From the NCBI GenBank assembly GCA_963722815.1, contig CAVROM010000011.1, positions 1-64,000 of the forward strand: a stretch of 64,000 nucleotides of DNA, in the 5' to 3' direction. A program made the position numbers and the translations under genes. This document shows, one piece after another, positions 27,969 through 36,877 of this stretch. Below the pieces are notes generated by a model. It worked only from the letters and a program-made list of their open reading frames with translations. It was not told the origin of the DNA and did no database searches. Within the stretch, counting starts at the first letter, position 1. Each line of letters begins with the position of its first letter. This DNA is from DASQFQ01 sp963722815 (GTDB taxonomy: Bacteria; Actinomycetota; Thermoleophilia; Solirubrobacterales; Solirubrobacteraceae).

Positions 27969-29576
27969 GAGGCGCCCGTGAGGGCCGGCGGCGCCTCGAC
28001 GCGGTCGCGGCCGTTCTGCTTGGCGCTGTAGAGCGCGCGGTCGGCGATCCGCAGCAGCGTGTCGGACTCGAGCGTGTCCTCCAGCAGCGTGGCGACGCCG
28101 AAGCTCGCGGTCAGCGCGCGCTCGAGATCGCGGACGCGGACCCCGTGCAGCGCCACGCGCACCTTCTCGGCGATCTCCAGCGCGCCGACGCGGCCCGTGT
28201 CGGGGGCGAGGATAAGAAACTCCTCGCCGCCCATGCGGCCGGCCAGGTCGCTCGCGCGCAGCTCGGCCCGCAGCACGGCGCCGACGGCCGCCAGCACCTC
28301 GTCGCCGCGATCGTGCCCGTAGGTGTCATTGATGCTCTTGAAGTGATCGAGGTCGAGGAAGATCGCGCTCAGCGGCGAGGCGGTGCGGCTGGCCTGCGCG
28401 GCCATCCGCTTGAGCGAGTCGTCGACGGCGCGCTTGTTCGGCAGGCCGGTCAGCGCGTCGGTGCCGCGCGCCGCGCGCCGCTCGGCCAGTGCCAGGTTGC
28501 GGAGGTTCGCGAGCACCGGCGCGGCCTGGCCGACCGACTGGTCGACGGGCCGGCGGTCGAGGTCGGTCGGCGCCCCGCCGATGCCGACGAGCACCGAGCC
28601 GATGACCTTGCCGCCGACCAGCAGGGGCTGGCACACCGAGGCGTCCGGGAGCTTGCCGCAGATCTCGCACTGCATGATCTCCTCGGCTGCTTCGCTGCGC
28701 TCGTAGGCGCGGTTGACGCGCACGGAGAGGCAGCTGCGCGGCTTGGCCTGCGCGAGCGGCGCCTGCAGGGGGCTGCCGGGGTCGAGCGGGACGGTCGGCT
28801 CGAGCCGGTCGGCGCTGTTGTTGCGGTTGAGCGCGACCGCCTGGTTGTGGGGGATCGTGGGCCTCGAGGTGGCGGGTGATCAAGCGGTGGGCCTCGGACT
28901 GGCTCTCGGTCACCTGCAGAGCCTCGCCGAAGCGCGCCTGCGACGTCCGGAACGTGTCTTCGGCGTCGCGCGCCGCGGTGCGCTCCTCGCGGTCGCGCCG
29001 CTCGCGACGGCGGGTGCGCAGCGCCAGCAGGCCGCCGACCACGGCGAACAGGGCGCTGACGAGGAGCGTCATCCACACCGCCACGAGAGCGGCGGCCCCG
29101 TCCTCCTTGTCGCGGTTGACCTCGAGGCGGCGCTGGTACTCGGCGTTGGCCACCGTGAAGGCGTCGAGCACCCGGTCGCGGGCCTCCTCGTCGCCCTTGG
29201 CCACGCGGCTCGTGGTGACCTCGCGCTTGGCGATGCCCTGCCACTCGCGGTAGGCCGCCCGCTGGCGGGCGATCGCGGCCAGCTCGGGCGGGTCGTCGGA
29301 CGAGATACGCGTCGCGCGGCGCAGCAGCATCTCCATCCGCGTGCCCTGCTCGACGTAGTCCTCGAGCGAGTCCTGCGCGCCGGTGTCGAGCCGGCCGTCG
29401 AGCGCGCGCTCGCGCTCGAGGACGCTCGCGAGGATCTGCTGCGCGGTCTTCGCCTCCTCATACGTCGTGGCAGACGTATGCCGCTGCGTCTCCGAGGAGA
29501 ACAGCACGGCGCCAGCAACACACAGGACGCAGAGAGGTACGAGTAGCCAGACGCGCATTCGCCCCATCAGTGCCAT
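27965..29576 (-). CDS. Membrane GAF-GGDEF diguanylate cyclase (one frame break)
   Basis: Two membrane helices (LLVPLCVLCVAGAVLF; LVAVWMTLLVSALFAVVGGLLA) bracket an extracytoplasmic helical sensor of the CHASE3 type. A coiled linker, a GAF domain with four cysteines and a GGDEF domain with the active motif GGEEF follow. Such enzymes make cyclic di-GMP. An extra base in the G run 28849-28853 breaks the frame; removing it gives the continuous GAF start EAHDPHNQAVALNRNNSADR. The start is ATG 29576 or 29567. It lies 24 nt after thrB on the same strand, so it may be read from the same operon. Confidence 0.82.
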
Positions 29577-29600
29577 CGACGTATGGCGGGATTCCTTGAG

Positions 29601-30455
29601 CTACGTCAGGGCCCGCACGTCGGCGCCCTGCGGCTCGAACGGCACGCGCATGACCTCCGCCCAGCCGTCCGCCTCGGCGCGCAGCCGCTCGACCACGCCC
29701 GCGGTGGCGTCGTACTGGCTCCAGACCAGCACGCTCGGGCCGGCGCCGGAGATCGACGCGCCGAGCGCGCCGAACTCGGTCGCGCGGGCGGCGAGCGCCA
29801 GCGACTCCGGGTAGAGCGCGGCGCGGCGCGGCTGGTGCAGGCGGTCGGCGAGCCCGCGGGCGACGAGGTCGAGCCGGCCCTGGGCCAGCCCGAGCACGAG
29901 CAGCGAGGCGTGGGCGATGTTGAAGACCGCGTCGGCCATCGGCACCTGGTCGGGGAGCGCGGCGCGCGCCCTGGCGGTGCGCACGTGGCGGTGCGGGACG
30001 ACGATCACCGCCTCCAGGCCGGCGGGCGGGTCGAAGCGCTCGGCGCGGCCGCCGCACGAGATCACGAACCCGCCGTGCAGCGCGGCGGCGACGTTGTCAC
30101 CGTGCCCCTCGAGCTCGGCCGCGAGCGGGAGGATGTCGGCGTCGAGCTCGAAGATCGAGTCGGCGGCGAGCAGCCCGGCGACGTAGGCGGCGGCGCTGGT
30201 GCCGAGCCCGCCGGAGAGCGGGATGTCGGACGTGATGCGGAACTCGAAGTCGTCGGGCTCCGCCAGGCGGGCGAAGCCGCGGACCACGAGGTTGCGGCGG
30301 TCGCGTGCGATCGACAGGTCGGTGACCACCCCGAAGTGCCCGGTCTCCACCACCTCGACCTCGATGTGCAGGGCGAGCGCGGCGGCCAGGACGTCGAAGC
30401 CCGGCCCGAGGTTGGCGGAGGAGGCAGGGACGCGGATGCGCCGGCGGCGCCTCAC
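29601..30455 (-). CDS. thrB: Homoserine kinase
   Basis: The 284-residue GHMP kinase has VPASSANLGPGFD at the N terminus and the ATP loop PLSGGLGTSAAA. The C-terminal motif GASISGAGPSVL is diagnostic. It phosphorylates homoserine to O-phosphohomoserine for threonine synthase. I use the GTG at 30455, which overlaps the thrC stop (GTGA). It is last of the amino-acid genes in the lysA-hom-thrC-thrB run. Confidence 0.92.
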   Translation of the reverse strand: MRRRRRIRVPASSANLGPGFDVLAAALALHIEVEVVETGHFGVVTDLSIARDRRNLVVRGFARLAEPDDFEFRITSDIPLSGGLGTSAAAYVAGLLAADSIFELDADILPLAAELEGHGDNVAAALHGGFVISCGGRAERFDPPAGLEAVIVVPHRHVRTARARAALPDQVPMADAVFNIAHASLLVLGLAQGRLDLVARGLADRLHQPRRAALYPESLALAARATEFGALGASISGAGPSVLVWSQYDATAGVVERLRAEADGWAEVMRVPFEPQGADVRALT

Positions 30456-31474
30456 GACCCGAGCACGGCCTGCTCGACCGCGCCGATCTCGGGCTCGCAC
30501 GGCACCACCGAGCCCGCGTGGCCGAGCGCGACCTGCGGGTCCTTGAGCCCGTGGCCGGTGAGCACGCACACGATCCGCGAGGCGCCCTCGGCCCCGTTGC
30601 GCAGCAGCCCCGCCACGCCCGCGGCGCTCGCCGGCTCGCAGAACACGCCCTCGTGCGCGGCCAGCCAGCGGTAGGCGTCGAGGATCTCGGCGTCGGAGAC
30701 GGCGCGGATGTCGCCGTGCGAGGCGGTCATCGCCGCCATCGCCTCCTCCCAGCGCGCCGGGTTGCCGATCCGGATCGCGCTCGCCACCGTCTCCGGGTTC
30801 TCGACCGGCGCACCGTGCACCAGCGGCGCCGCCCCCTCGGCCTGGTAGCCGAGCATCCGCGGCTTCGCGGCGCCCGCCTCGGTGAAGCCCTTCCAGTACG
30901 CGGTGATGTTGCCGGCGTTGCCGACCGGGATGCAGAGCGCGTCGATCTCGCCGATCTCGTCGACGATCTCGAACGAGGCGGTCTTCTGCCCCTCGAGCCG
31001 GAACGGGTTGACCGAGTTGACGAGCGCGATCGGGTGGCGCTGGGCGAGCTCGCGCACGAGCTTCAGCGCCTCGTCGAAGTTGCCGCGCAGCGCGATCACC
31101 CGCGCGCCATGCATCAGCGCCTGGGCGAGCTTGCCGGTGGCGATCTTGCCCTCCGGCACGATCACCGCGCCAGTCAGCCCGGCGCGCCCGGCGTAGGCGG
31201 CCGCGCTCGCCGCCGTGTTGCCGGTCGAGGCGCAGATCACCGCCTCGGCCCCGTCGCGCACGGCGGCGGAGACCGCGCAGGTCATCCCGCGGTCCTTGAA
31301 CGAGCCGGTCGGGTTGGCGCCCTCGACCTTCAGCCACACGTCGGCTCCGACGCGCTCGGAGAGCCGCGTGGCCGGCACGAGCGGCGTCGAGCCCTCGAGC
31401 AGGGAGACGACGGGATCGCCCGGCTCGAACGGAAGCCGGTCCCGGTAGCGCTCGATCAGGCCGACGCGGCTCAA
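30452..31474 (-). CDS. thrC: Threonine synthase
   Basis: The 340-residue PLP enzyme has the Schiff-base lysine in NPTGSFKDRGMT (about residue 60) and the phosphate-binding ASTGNTAASAAAY. It converts O-phosphohomoserine to threonine. The short (about 340 residues) class without an N-terminal extension is usual in actinobacteria. Its start overlaps the hom stop (ATGA) and its stop overlaps thrB, so translational coupling along the operon is likely. Confidence 0.93.
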   Translation of the reverse strand: MSRVGLIERYRDRLPFEPGDPVVSLLEGSTPLVPATRLSERVGADVWLKVEGANPTGSFKDRGMTCAVSAAVRDGAEAVICASTGNTAASAAAYAGRAGLTGAVIVPEGKIATGKLAQALMHGARVIALRGNFDEALKLVRELAQRHPIALVNSVNPFRLEGQKTASFEIVDEIGEIDALCIPVGNAGNITAYWKGFTEAGAAKPRMLGYQAEGAAPLVHGAPVENPETVASAIRIGNPARWEEAMAAMTASHGDIRAVSDAEILDAYRWLAAHEGVFCEPASAAGVAGLLRNGAEGASRIVCVLTGHGLKDPQVALGHAGSVVPCEPEIGAVEQAVLGS

Positions 31475-32694
31475 CCGAAGTCCTCGTCGATGACGCGGAT
31501 CGCCCGCGGGGGCGAGCGCATGAACTCGAGCTGGCCGATCAGCCGCAGCGCGCCGTAGAGGCGCGACTCGAGCAGCGGGTGGAGCACCATCACGAGCCGG
31601 GCTCCTTCGCCCAACCCCTCCTGGACCACCGACTTCACCGACGCGCCCTGCATGCCGAGGATCTCCGCGATCTGGGCGAGCACGCCGGGGCGGTCAGCGA
31701 CCTCGAGGTGGAGGTAGAAGGCGGAGCTCACATCCGTGACGAACGGCAGCTCCTCGGTCGTCTCCGCCGTGGTGGCGGGCGGGATCATGGCCGAGATGAC
31801 GTCGCCGAGGACCGCGCTCGCGGTCTGCGGGCCGCCCGCGCCCGGGCCCGACAGCGTGATCTCGGTGATCGCGTCGGACTCGACCGTGACCGCGTTGAAC
31901 GGCCCGTGGACCGACGCCAGCGGGTGCTCGGCGTAGAGGAAGGCCGGGTGCACGCGCACGTTGATGCCGCCGCCGATCCGCTCCGCGGTGCCGATCAGCT
32001 TCAGCCCCAGCCCGAGCTCGCGCGCGTAGGCCATGTCATCGGCGGTGATCTGCTCGATGCCCTCGTAGCGGACCTCGTCGAGGTGGACGGGCGTCGAGAA
32101 CGCCAGCCGCGCGAGGATCGCCATCTTGGCCGCGGCGTCCTTACCGGTGACGTCGTCGGTCGGGTCGGCCTCCGCATAGCCGAGCGCCTGCGCCTGGCCG
32201 AGCGCCTCGTCGTAGGTCTTCCCCTCGGCCGCCATCGCGCTGAGGATGTAGTTCGTCGTCCCGTTGACGATCCCGTGCACGCGCTCGATGCGCGCGCCGG
32301 CCAGCGACTCCTGGAGCACGCGGATGACCGGCACGACGCCCGCCACCGCGCCCTCGAAGCGCAGCTGCACGCCGTGCTCGCGCGCCGTCGCCCACAGCTC
32401 CTCGCCGTGGACCGAGAGCAGCTGCTTGTTGGCCGACACAACGTGCTTGCCGGCCTCCATCGCCCGCAGCACGTACTCGCGGGCCGGCTCGAGCCCGCCC
32501 ATCAGCTCGACGATCAGGTCCGAGCCCTCGAGGATCTCCTCGAACGAGCCGCGCGAGCGCGTCAGCACGCCCGAGAGCTCCGGGCGCGCGCCGGTGATCG
32601 GCTCGATCGCGTCGGCGCGCTCGCCCAGCAGCGTCTCGAACGCCGATCCGACCGTCCCGTGGCCGAGCAGGCCGACCCTAAATGTCTCGGGCAA
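31471..32694 (-). CDS. hom: Homoserine dehydrogenase with ACT domain
   Basis: The 407-residue enzyme has an N-terminal Rossmann motif VGLLGHGTVGSAF, the catalytic homoserine_dh domain (GIVNGTTNYILSAM, with the lysine in DVTGKDAAAKMAILARLAF) and a C-terminal ACT domain (FYLHLEVADRPGVLAQIAEI) for allosteric control, typically by threonine. It reduces aspartate semialdehyde to homoserine. The start is TTG 32694, inside the last 17 nt of lysA. Confidence 0.93.
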   Translation of the reverse strand: MPETFRVGLLGHGTVGSAFETLLGERADAIEPITGARPELSGVLTRSRGSFEEILEGSDLIVELMGGLEPAREYVLRAMEAGKHVVSANKQLLSVHGEELWATAREHGVQLRFEGAVAGVVPVIRVLQESLAGARIERVHGIVNGTTNYILSAMAAEGKTYDEALGQAQALGYAEADPTDDVTGKDAAAKMAILARLAFSTPVHLDEVRYEGIEQITADDMAYARELGLGLKLIGTAERIGGGINVRVHPAFLYAEHPLASVHGPFNAVTVESDAITEITLSGPGAGGPQTASAVLGDVISAMIPPATTAETTEELPFVTDVSSAFYLHLEVADRPGVLAQIAEILGMQGASVKSVVQEGLGEGARLVMVLHPLLESRLYGALRLIGQLEFMRSPPRAIRVIDEDFG

Positions 32695-33931
32695 CCAGGT
32701 CCTCCAGCGTCTCGCGCCGCACCGCCACCCGCGCCTCGCCGCCCGAGCAGAGGATCACGGGCGGCCGCGGCACGCCGTTGTAGTTGTTGGCCAGCGCGTG
32801 CCCGTACGCCCCGGTGGCGGGGGTGACGATCACGTCGCCCGGTCGCGGGTCGGGCAGCCGCACGCCCCAGGCGATCACGTCGCCGGACTCGCAGTGCTTG
32901 CCGACCAGGTGGCACGGCTCACCCTCGGCGCCGACGCGGTCGGCGACGTCGGCGGTGTACGGCGCGCCGTAGAGCATCGGGCGGAGGTTGTCGCTCATCC
33001 CGCCGTCGACGGCCACCCAGGTCGAGTCGCGCTGCTTGACCGACTCGACGGTGTAGAGCGTGACGCCCGCGTTGGCGACGAGCGCGCGCCCCGGCTCGAT
33101 CCACAGCTCGGCCTCCTGCGCGCCGAGCAGCTCGTGCGCCGCGCCGACCACGCCCGCCACCCATTCGTCGACCGGCGGCGGGCGGTGCTCGGCGGTGTAG
33201 GCGGCGGCGAGCCCGCCCCCGAGGTCGTAGACCGGGAAGCGCCCGAGCCCGGCGATCGCCTCCACCGCCTCGCGGTAGGGCGCGAGGTCGAACAGCTGCG
33301 AGCCGATGTGGGCGTGGACGCCCTGGAGGTCGGCCCACTCCGCGCCGCGCAGCCGCTCGGCCGCGGCGGCCGCCTCCGCCAGCGTGAGGCCGAACTTCTG
33401 GTCGGCGTGGCCGGTCGCGACCGCGTGGTGGGTGTCGGTCTGCACCTCGGGGACGACGCGCAGCAGGATCGGCTGCGGGCCGCGGCCCGCCAGGCTCTCG
33501 AGCCGGTCGATCTCGTCGAGGTTGTCGATCGCCACCACGAGCCGGTGCTCGACGGCGGTTCCCAGCTCGCCGAGCGACTTCGCGTTGCCGTGCACGACGA
33601 TCCGCCCGGGCTCGAAGCCCGCCTTCAACGCCAGGTGCAGCTCCCCGGCCGAGGCGACGTCGACGCCCAGGCCCTCCTCGGCGAAGATCCGCAGCACGGC
33701 GGTGCACGGGAAGGCCTTGGCGGCGAACAGCACGCGCGAGCGCCCGCCGTGGTGGGCGGCCATCGCGCGCACGAACTCGCGGGCCCTGGCGCGCAGGTCG
33801 TCCTCGGCGACGATGTAGGCCGGCGTGCCGTACTCGCGGGCGAGCTCGAGCGCGTCGCAGCCGCCGATCGACAGGCGGCCGTCGTGGACGGACGCGGCCT
33901 CGGGGTAGACGGTCAGCGTCGCGGCGGCCAT
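32678..33931 (-). CDS. lysA: Diaminopimelate decarboxylase
   Basis: The 417-residue fold-type III PLP enzyme has the lysine in VLFAAKAFPCTAVL, the glycine-rich phosphate loop VYDLGGGLAAAY and the second-subunit cysteine motif HCESGDV. It makes lysine from meso-diaminopimelate. It is the first gene of the aspartate-family operon and overlaps hom by 17 nt. A -10-like CATAAT sits 11 nt upstream of its ATG. Confidence 0.93.
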   Translation of the reverse strand: MAAATLTVYPEAASVHDGRLSIGGCDALELAREYGTPAYIVAEDDLRARAREFVRAMAAHHGGRSRVLFAAKAFPCTAVLRIFAEEGLGVDVASAGELHLALKAGFEPGRIVVHGNAKSLGELGTAVEHRLVVAIDNLDEIDRLESLAGRGPQPILLRVVPEVQTDTHHAVATGHADQKFGLTLAEAAAAAERLRGAEWADLQGVHAHIGSQLFDLAPYREAVEAIAGLGRFPVYDLGGGLAAAYTAEHRPPPVDEWVAGVVGAAHELLGAQEAELWIEPGRALVANAGVTLYTVESVKQRDSTWVAVDGGMSDNLRPMLYGAPYTADVADRVGAEGEPCHLVGKHCESGDVIAWGVRLPDPRPGDVIVTPATGAYGHALANNYNGVPRPPVILCSGGEARVAVRRETLEDLVARDI

Positions 33932-33942
33932 GATGCGCGCCG

Positions 33943-33948
33943 ATTATG
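33943..33948 (-). promoter_or_regulatory. -10 hexamer CATAAT for the lysA operon
   Basis: It matches TATAAT in five of six positions and lies 11 nt before lysA. It overlaps the ATG of the divergent hydrolase gene, so both genes start within 15 bp. Confidence 0.5.
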
Positions 33949-34617
33949 CGCTATGAGACCCCCGCTCCCCCGGCCGAGGTCGGCAAGACCGATGGGCTGG
34001 CCTACACGCTGTGGCTGCCCGAGGGCGATCCGTGGGCCGGCGTGGTGATCATCCACGGCGCGGGCTCGAGCAAGGAGAGCCACCACGACTTCGCCCGTGC
34101 TGCGCGCGGCGCGGGCCTCTCGGCGATCTGCTTCGACCAGCGCGGGCACGGCGACAGCGGCGGCGAGCTCGACGGCCGCGCGCTCGAGGACGTCGCCACC
34201 GTGGCGGCGCTGCTGGGCGACGTGCCGCTCGTGACGCGCGGCTCGAGCATGGGCGGCTACCTCGCCATCCTCGCCGCCGAGCGTCTGCGCGCGGCCGCGG
34301 TGGTCGCGATCTGCCCGGCGAGCGCCGACGGCCTCCTCCGCGGGTTGCGCGGAGGCGAGCTCGACTTCCCCGCCGACGTGCCCGCGGTCGAGGCGTTCCT
34401 GGCCGAGCACCCGCTCGACGTCGCGCACCTGGCGGCGCCGCTGCTGCTCCTCCACGCCGAGGGCGACGAGCGCGTGCCGGTCGCCCACTCGCGCGAGCTG
34501 GCGCGGATCGCGCCGAACGCGGAGCTCGTGGTCGTTCCCGGCGGGCATCACCGCTCGGTCCAGCACGACGCCGAGCTGCAGGGTCACGCCCTCCGCTGGC
34601 TGCGGAAGGTCGTCTAA
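33946..34617 (+). CDS. Alpha/beta hydrolase
   Basis: The 223-residue hydrolase has the oxyanion region VVIIHGAGSSKES, the nucleophile elbow GSSMGG, the acid in HAEGDERVP and the histidine in PGGHHRS, giving a complete Ser-Asp-His triad. It resembles small serine hydrolases of the dienelactone-hydrolase/esterase type; the substrate is unknown. It is divergent from lysA with only 14 bp between starts. Its TAA stop overlaps the stop of the next minus-strand gene. Confidence 0.85.
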   Translation: MRYETPAPPAEVGKTDGLAYTLWLPEGDPWAGVVIIHGAGSSKESHHDFARAARGAGLSAICFDQRGHGDSGGELDGRALEDVATVAALLGDVPLVTRGSSMGGYLAILAAERLRAAAVVAICPASADGLLRGLRGGELDFPADVPAVEAFLAEHPLDVAHLAAPLLLLHAEGDERVPVAHSRELARIAPNAELVVVPGGHHRSVQHDAELQGHALRWLRKVV

Positions 34618-34841
34618 CGACCCCCGCCACGGTGGGCGGGGGTCGCCGACGCTGCGCCGCGTCCTGGAGGAGGAGGGGGGATCACGACGCGGCCCTCGCG
34701 AACGGAGGGCAGCTTCACCACGCCGTCGTCGCGGCGCACTCCCGAGAACGCGACGAGGGCGAAGAGGAACATCAGGACGAGCAGCGCGACGACTCCGGCC
34801 GTCCCGGCCCAGCCCGTCCCTGTGAGAAGTCCGCGTTGCAT
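34614..34841 (-). CDS. Small single-pass membrane protein
   Basis: The 75-residue protein has one hydrophobic helix (AGVVALLVLMFLFALVAF, residues about 15-32) and a basic, proline- and glycine-rich C-terminal tail (VVIPPPPPGRGAASA). I do not recognise a family. Its 3' end shares a CTAA with the hydrolase stop. The last codons form a GC hairpin (34618-34645) that may also terminate the hydrolase mRNA. Confidence 0.55.
   Translation of the reverse strand: MQRGLLTGTGWAGTAGVVALLVLMFLFALVAFSGVRRDDGVVKLPSVREGRVVIPPPPPGRGAASATPAHRGGGR
34618..34645 (+). terminator. GC-rich hairpin after the hydrolase stop
   Basis: CGACCCCCGCC and GGCGGGGGTCG form an 11-bp stem with a 6-nt loop starting at the base after the TAA. 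No T run follows, so it may be a Rho-assisted or non-canonical terminator. Confidence 0.5.
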
Positions 34842-34928
34842 GTTCGGCGGCTGGAAACGCTCCCGTTGCCGAAAACATGCGGGTGTTTCCGCGCCAATGG
34901 ACGAACGTCCTTTCTTTCGCCCAGCGGC

Positions 34929-34934
34929 TAAGGT
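34929..34934 (+). promoter_or_regulatory. -10 hexamer TAAGGT for the hydroxyproline genes
   Basis: It lies 6 nt before the GTG at 34941 and has no ribosome site behind it. Confidence 0.5.
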
Positions 34935-34940
34935 CCGCGC

Positions 34941-35957
34941 GTGCGGGTCCTCCACTGCGTCGACGCCCACGCCGAGGGCGAGCCGAGCCGGATCGTGGTC
35001 GGGGGCGTGCTCGACGTGCCGGGCACGACGATGCTCGAGAAGATGCAGTGGCTCGAGGCCGAGGGCGACGAGCTGCGGCGGCTGCTGCTGTTCGAGCCGC
35101 GCGGGTCGGCGCCGCTGTCGCTCGACCTCGTCCTCCCCTCGGCGCACCCGGAGGCCGACGCGGGCTTCCTGATCATGGAGTCCTGCTCCTACGAGGGCAT
35201 GTCGGGCTCCAACACGATCAACACCGCGACGGTGATCCTCGAGACCGGCATCGTGCCGATGACCGAGCCGGTCACCTCGCTCGTGCTCGAGGCGCCCGCC
35301 GGCCTCGTGCGCGTGACCGCCGACTGCCGCGAGGGCCGCTGCGAGCGCGTGACCTTCGAGAACGTGCCGTCGTTCGCGCTGGCGCTCGACGCGCCGGTGG
35401 CGGTGCCGGGGCTCGGCGAGATCCTGGTCGATCTCGCCTACGGCGGCGCGTTCTGCGCGTTCGTCGACGCCGAGGCGCTCGGCTACGCGATCGTCCCGGA
35501 GGAGGCGCGCGAGCTTGCCGACCTCGGCGAGCGCATCCGCCCGGCGGTGGCCGAGCAGCTCGAGATCGCGCACCCCGTGGAGCCGGCGCTGAGCACGATG
35601 TCGTTCATCGTCTTCACCGCGGCGCCACGCGCGGGCGGCGACGCCCGCAACGCCACCGTCGTCGCCCCCGGCCGCCTCGACCGCTCGGCGACCGGCACCG
35701 CCACCTCGGCGCGCCTGGCGGTGCTCGCAGCGCGCGGGCTGATCGGCGACGGCGAGGACTTCGTCAACGAGAGCGTGATCGGCACCCACTTCGTCGGCCG
35801 GATCGTGGGCCGCTCGCAGGTCGGCGGCGTGGAGGCGATCGTCCCGGCGATCTCCGGCCGCGCCTGGATCACCGGCACCCACCAGTTCGTGCTCGACCCC
35901 GCCGACCCGTTCCCGGACGGGTTCCGGCTGTCCGACACCTGGGGCGCCGGGCTGTGA
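34941..35957 (+). CDS. Proline racemase-family protein (3-hydroxyproline dehydratase-like)
   Basis: The 338-residue protein has the duplicated racemase fold with DAHAEGEPSRIVVGG at the N terminus. The first catalytic position lies in YEGMSGSNTIN, where Ser replaces the usual Cys. The second lies in DRSATGTATSARLA, with Thr where epimerases have Cys. Loss of the second Cys is known from trans-3-hydroxy-L-proline dehydratases; the Ser/Thr pair is unusual. The next gene encodes a likely pyrroline-2-carboxylate reductase, which completes that pathway. GTG 34941 fits the promoter. Confidence 0.75.
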   Translation: MRVLHCVDAHAEGEPSRIVVGGVLDVPGTTMLEKMQWLEAEGDELRRLLLFEPRGSAPLSLDLVLPSAHPEADAGFLIMESCSYEGMSGSNTINTATVILETGIVPMTEPVTSLVLEAPAGLVRVTADCREGRCERVTFENVPSFALALDAPVAVPGLGEILVDLAYGGAFCAFVDAEALGYAIVPEEARELADLGERIRPAVAEQLEIAHPVEPALSTMSFIVFTAAPRAGGDARNATVVAPGRLDRSATGTATSARLAVLAARGLIGDGEDFVNESVIGTHFVGRIVGRSQVGGVEAIVPAISGRAWITGTHQFVLDPADPFPDGFRLSDTWGAGL

Positions 35958-36877
35958 GGCTCCGCGTCCTCTCGCGGGCGGACGTCGAGGCCGCGCTCGA
36001 CCCGGACGCGCTCGTCGAGGCCCTGGCCGAGTCCTTCGCCGCGCTCAGCGCGGGCGAGGTGTCGATGCCGCCGCGCAGCGGCGTCGAGGTGCCCGGCGAG
36101 GGCACGGTGCTGCTGATGGGCGCCCACCGCCACGGGAGCGCGGCGGTCAGCGTCAAGCTCGTCTCGCTCTATCCCGGGCACGACCCGGCCCACCAGGCGG
36201 CGATCGTGGTCTTCGACGCCGCCACCGGCACGCCCGCGGCGCTGATGGACGGCGACGCGATCACCGCCGCGCGCACCGCCGCCGGCTCGCGGCTCGCCAC
36301 GCGGCTGCTCTCCGACGGGGACGTGCTGGCGATCATCGGCACCGGCGTGCAGGGCGAGGCGCACCTCCAGGCCCTGACGCGGGAGCGCGAGTGGGCCGAG
36401 ATCCGCGTGTGGGGCCGCCGCGAGGACCGCGCCCGCGGCCTCGCCGCGCGCCACGAGGCCACCGCGTTCTCCAGCGTGGCGGACACTGTCGCGGGCGCCA
36501 CGGTCGTCTGCATCGCCACGCCGGCCACCGAGCCCGTGCTGCACCGCGACTGGCTGGCGCCCGGCGCGCACATCAACTCCGTCGGCTACTCGACCGCCGG
36601 CCGCGAGCTCGACCCCGCGCTGGTGCGCGACGCGCTCGTGGTGGTCGAGTCGCGCGAGTCCGCGCTCGCCCCGCCGCCCGCCGGCAGCACCGACCTCGAA
36701 GAGGCGCAGGACGCCATCGAGCTCGGCGAGCTGGTCGCCGGCCGGCCGGGCCGCACGAGCCCGGAGCAGCTGACGCTCTACAAGTCCGTCGGCGTCGCGC
36801 TCGAGGACGACGCGGCGGCCGCCCTCGCCTTACGCGGCGCGGAGGAGCGCGAGCTCGGCACCGTCGTCGAGCTCTGA
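35954..36877 (+). CDS. Ornithine cyclodeaminase/mu-crystallin-family reductase
   Basis: The 307-residue protein has the OCD fold, with the N-terminal catalytic region SAAVSVKLVSLYPGH, the NAD loop LAIIGTGVQGEAHLQAL and the C-terminal GRTSPEQLTLYKSVGVALED. Next to a 3-hydroxyproline dehydratase-like protein the best guess is delta-1-pyrroline-2-carboxylate reductase, giving proline. The GTG start overlaps the upstream stop (GTGA). The last 100 bp overlap the 3' end of lgt on the other strand. Confidence 0.75.
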   Translation: MRLRVLSRADVEAALDPDALVEALAESFAALSAGEVSMPPRSGVEVPGEGTVLLMGAHRHGSAAVSVKLVSLYPGHDPAHQAAIVVFDAATGTPAALMDGDAITAARTAAGSRLATRLLSDGDVLAIIGTGVQGEAHLQALTREREWAEIRVWGRREDRARGLAARHEATAFSSVADTVAGATVVCIATPATEPVLHRDWLAPGAHINSVGYSTAGRELDPALVRDALVVVESRESALAPPPAGSTDLEEAQDAIELGELVAGRPGRTSPEQLTLYKSVGVALEDDAAAALALRGAEERELGTVVEL

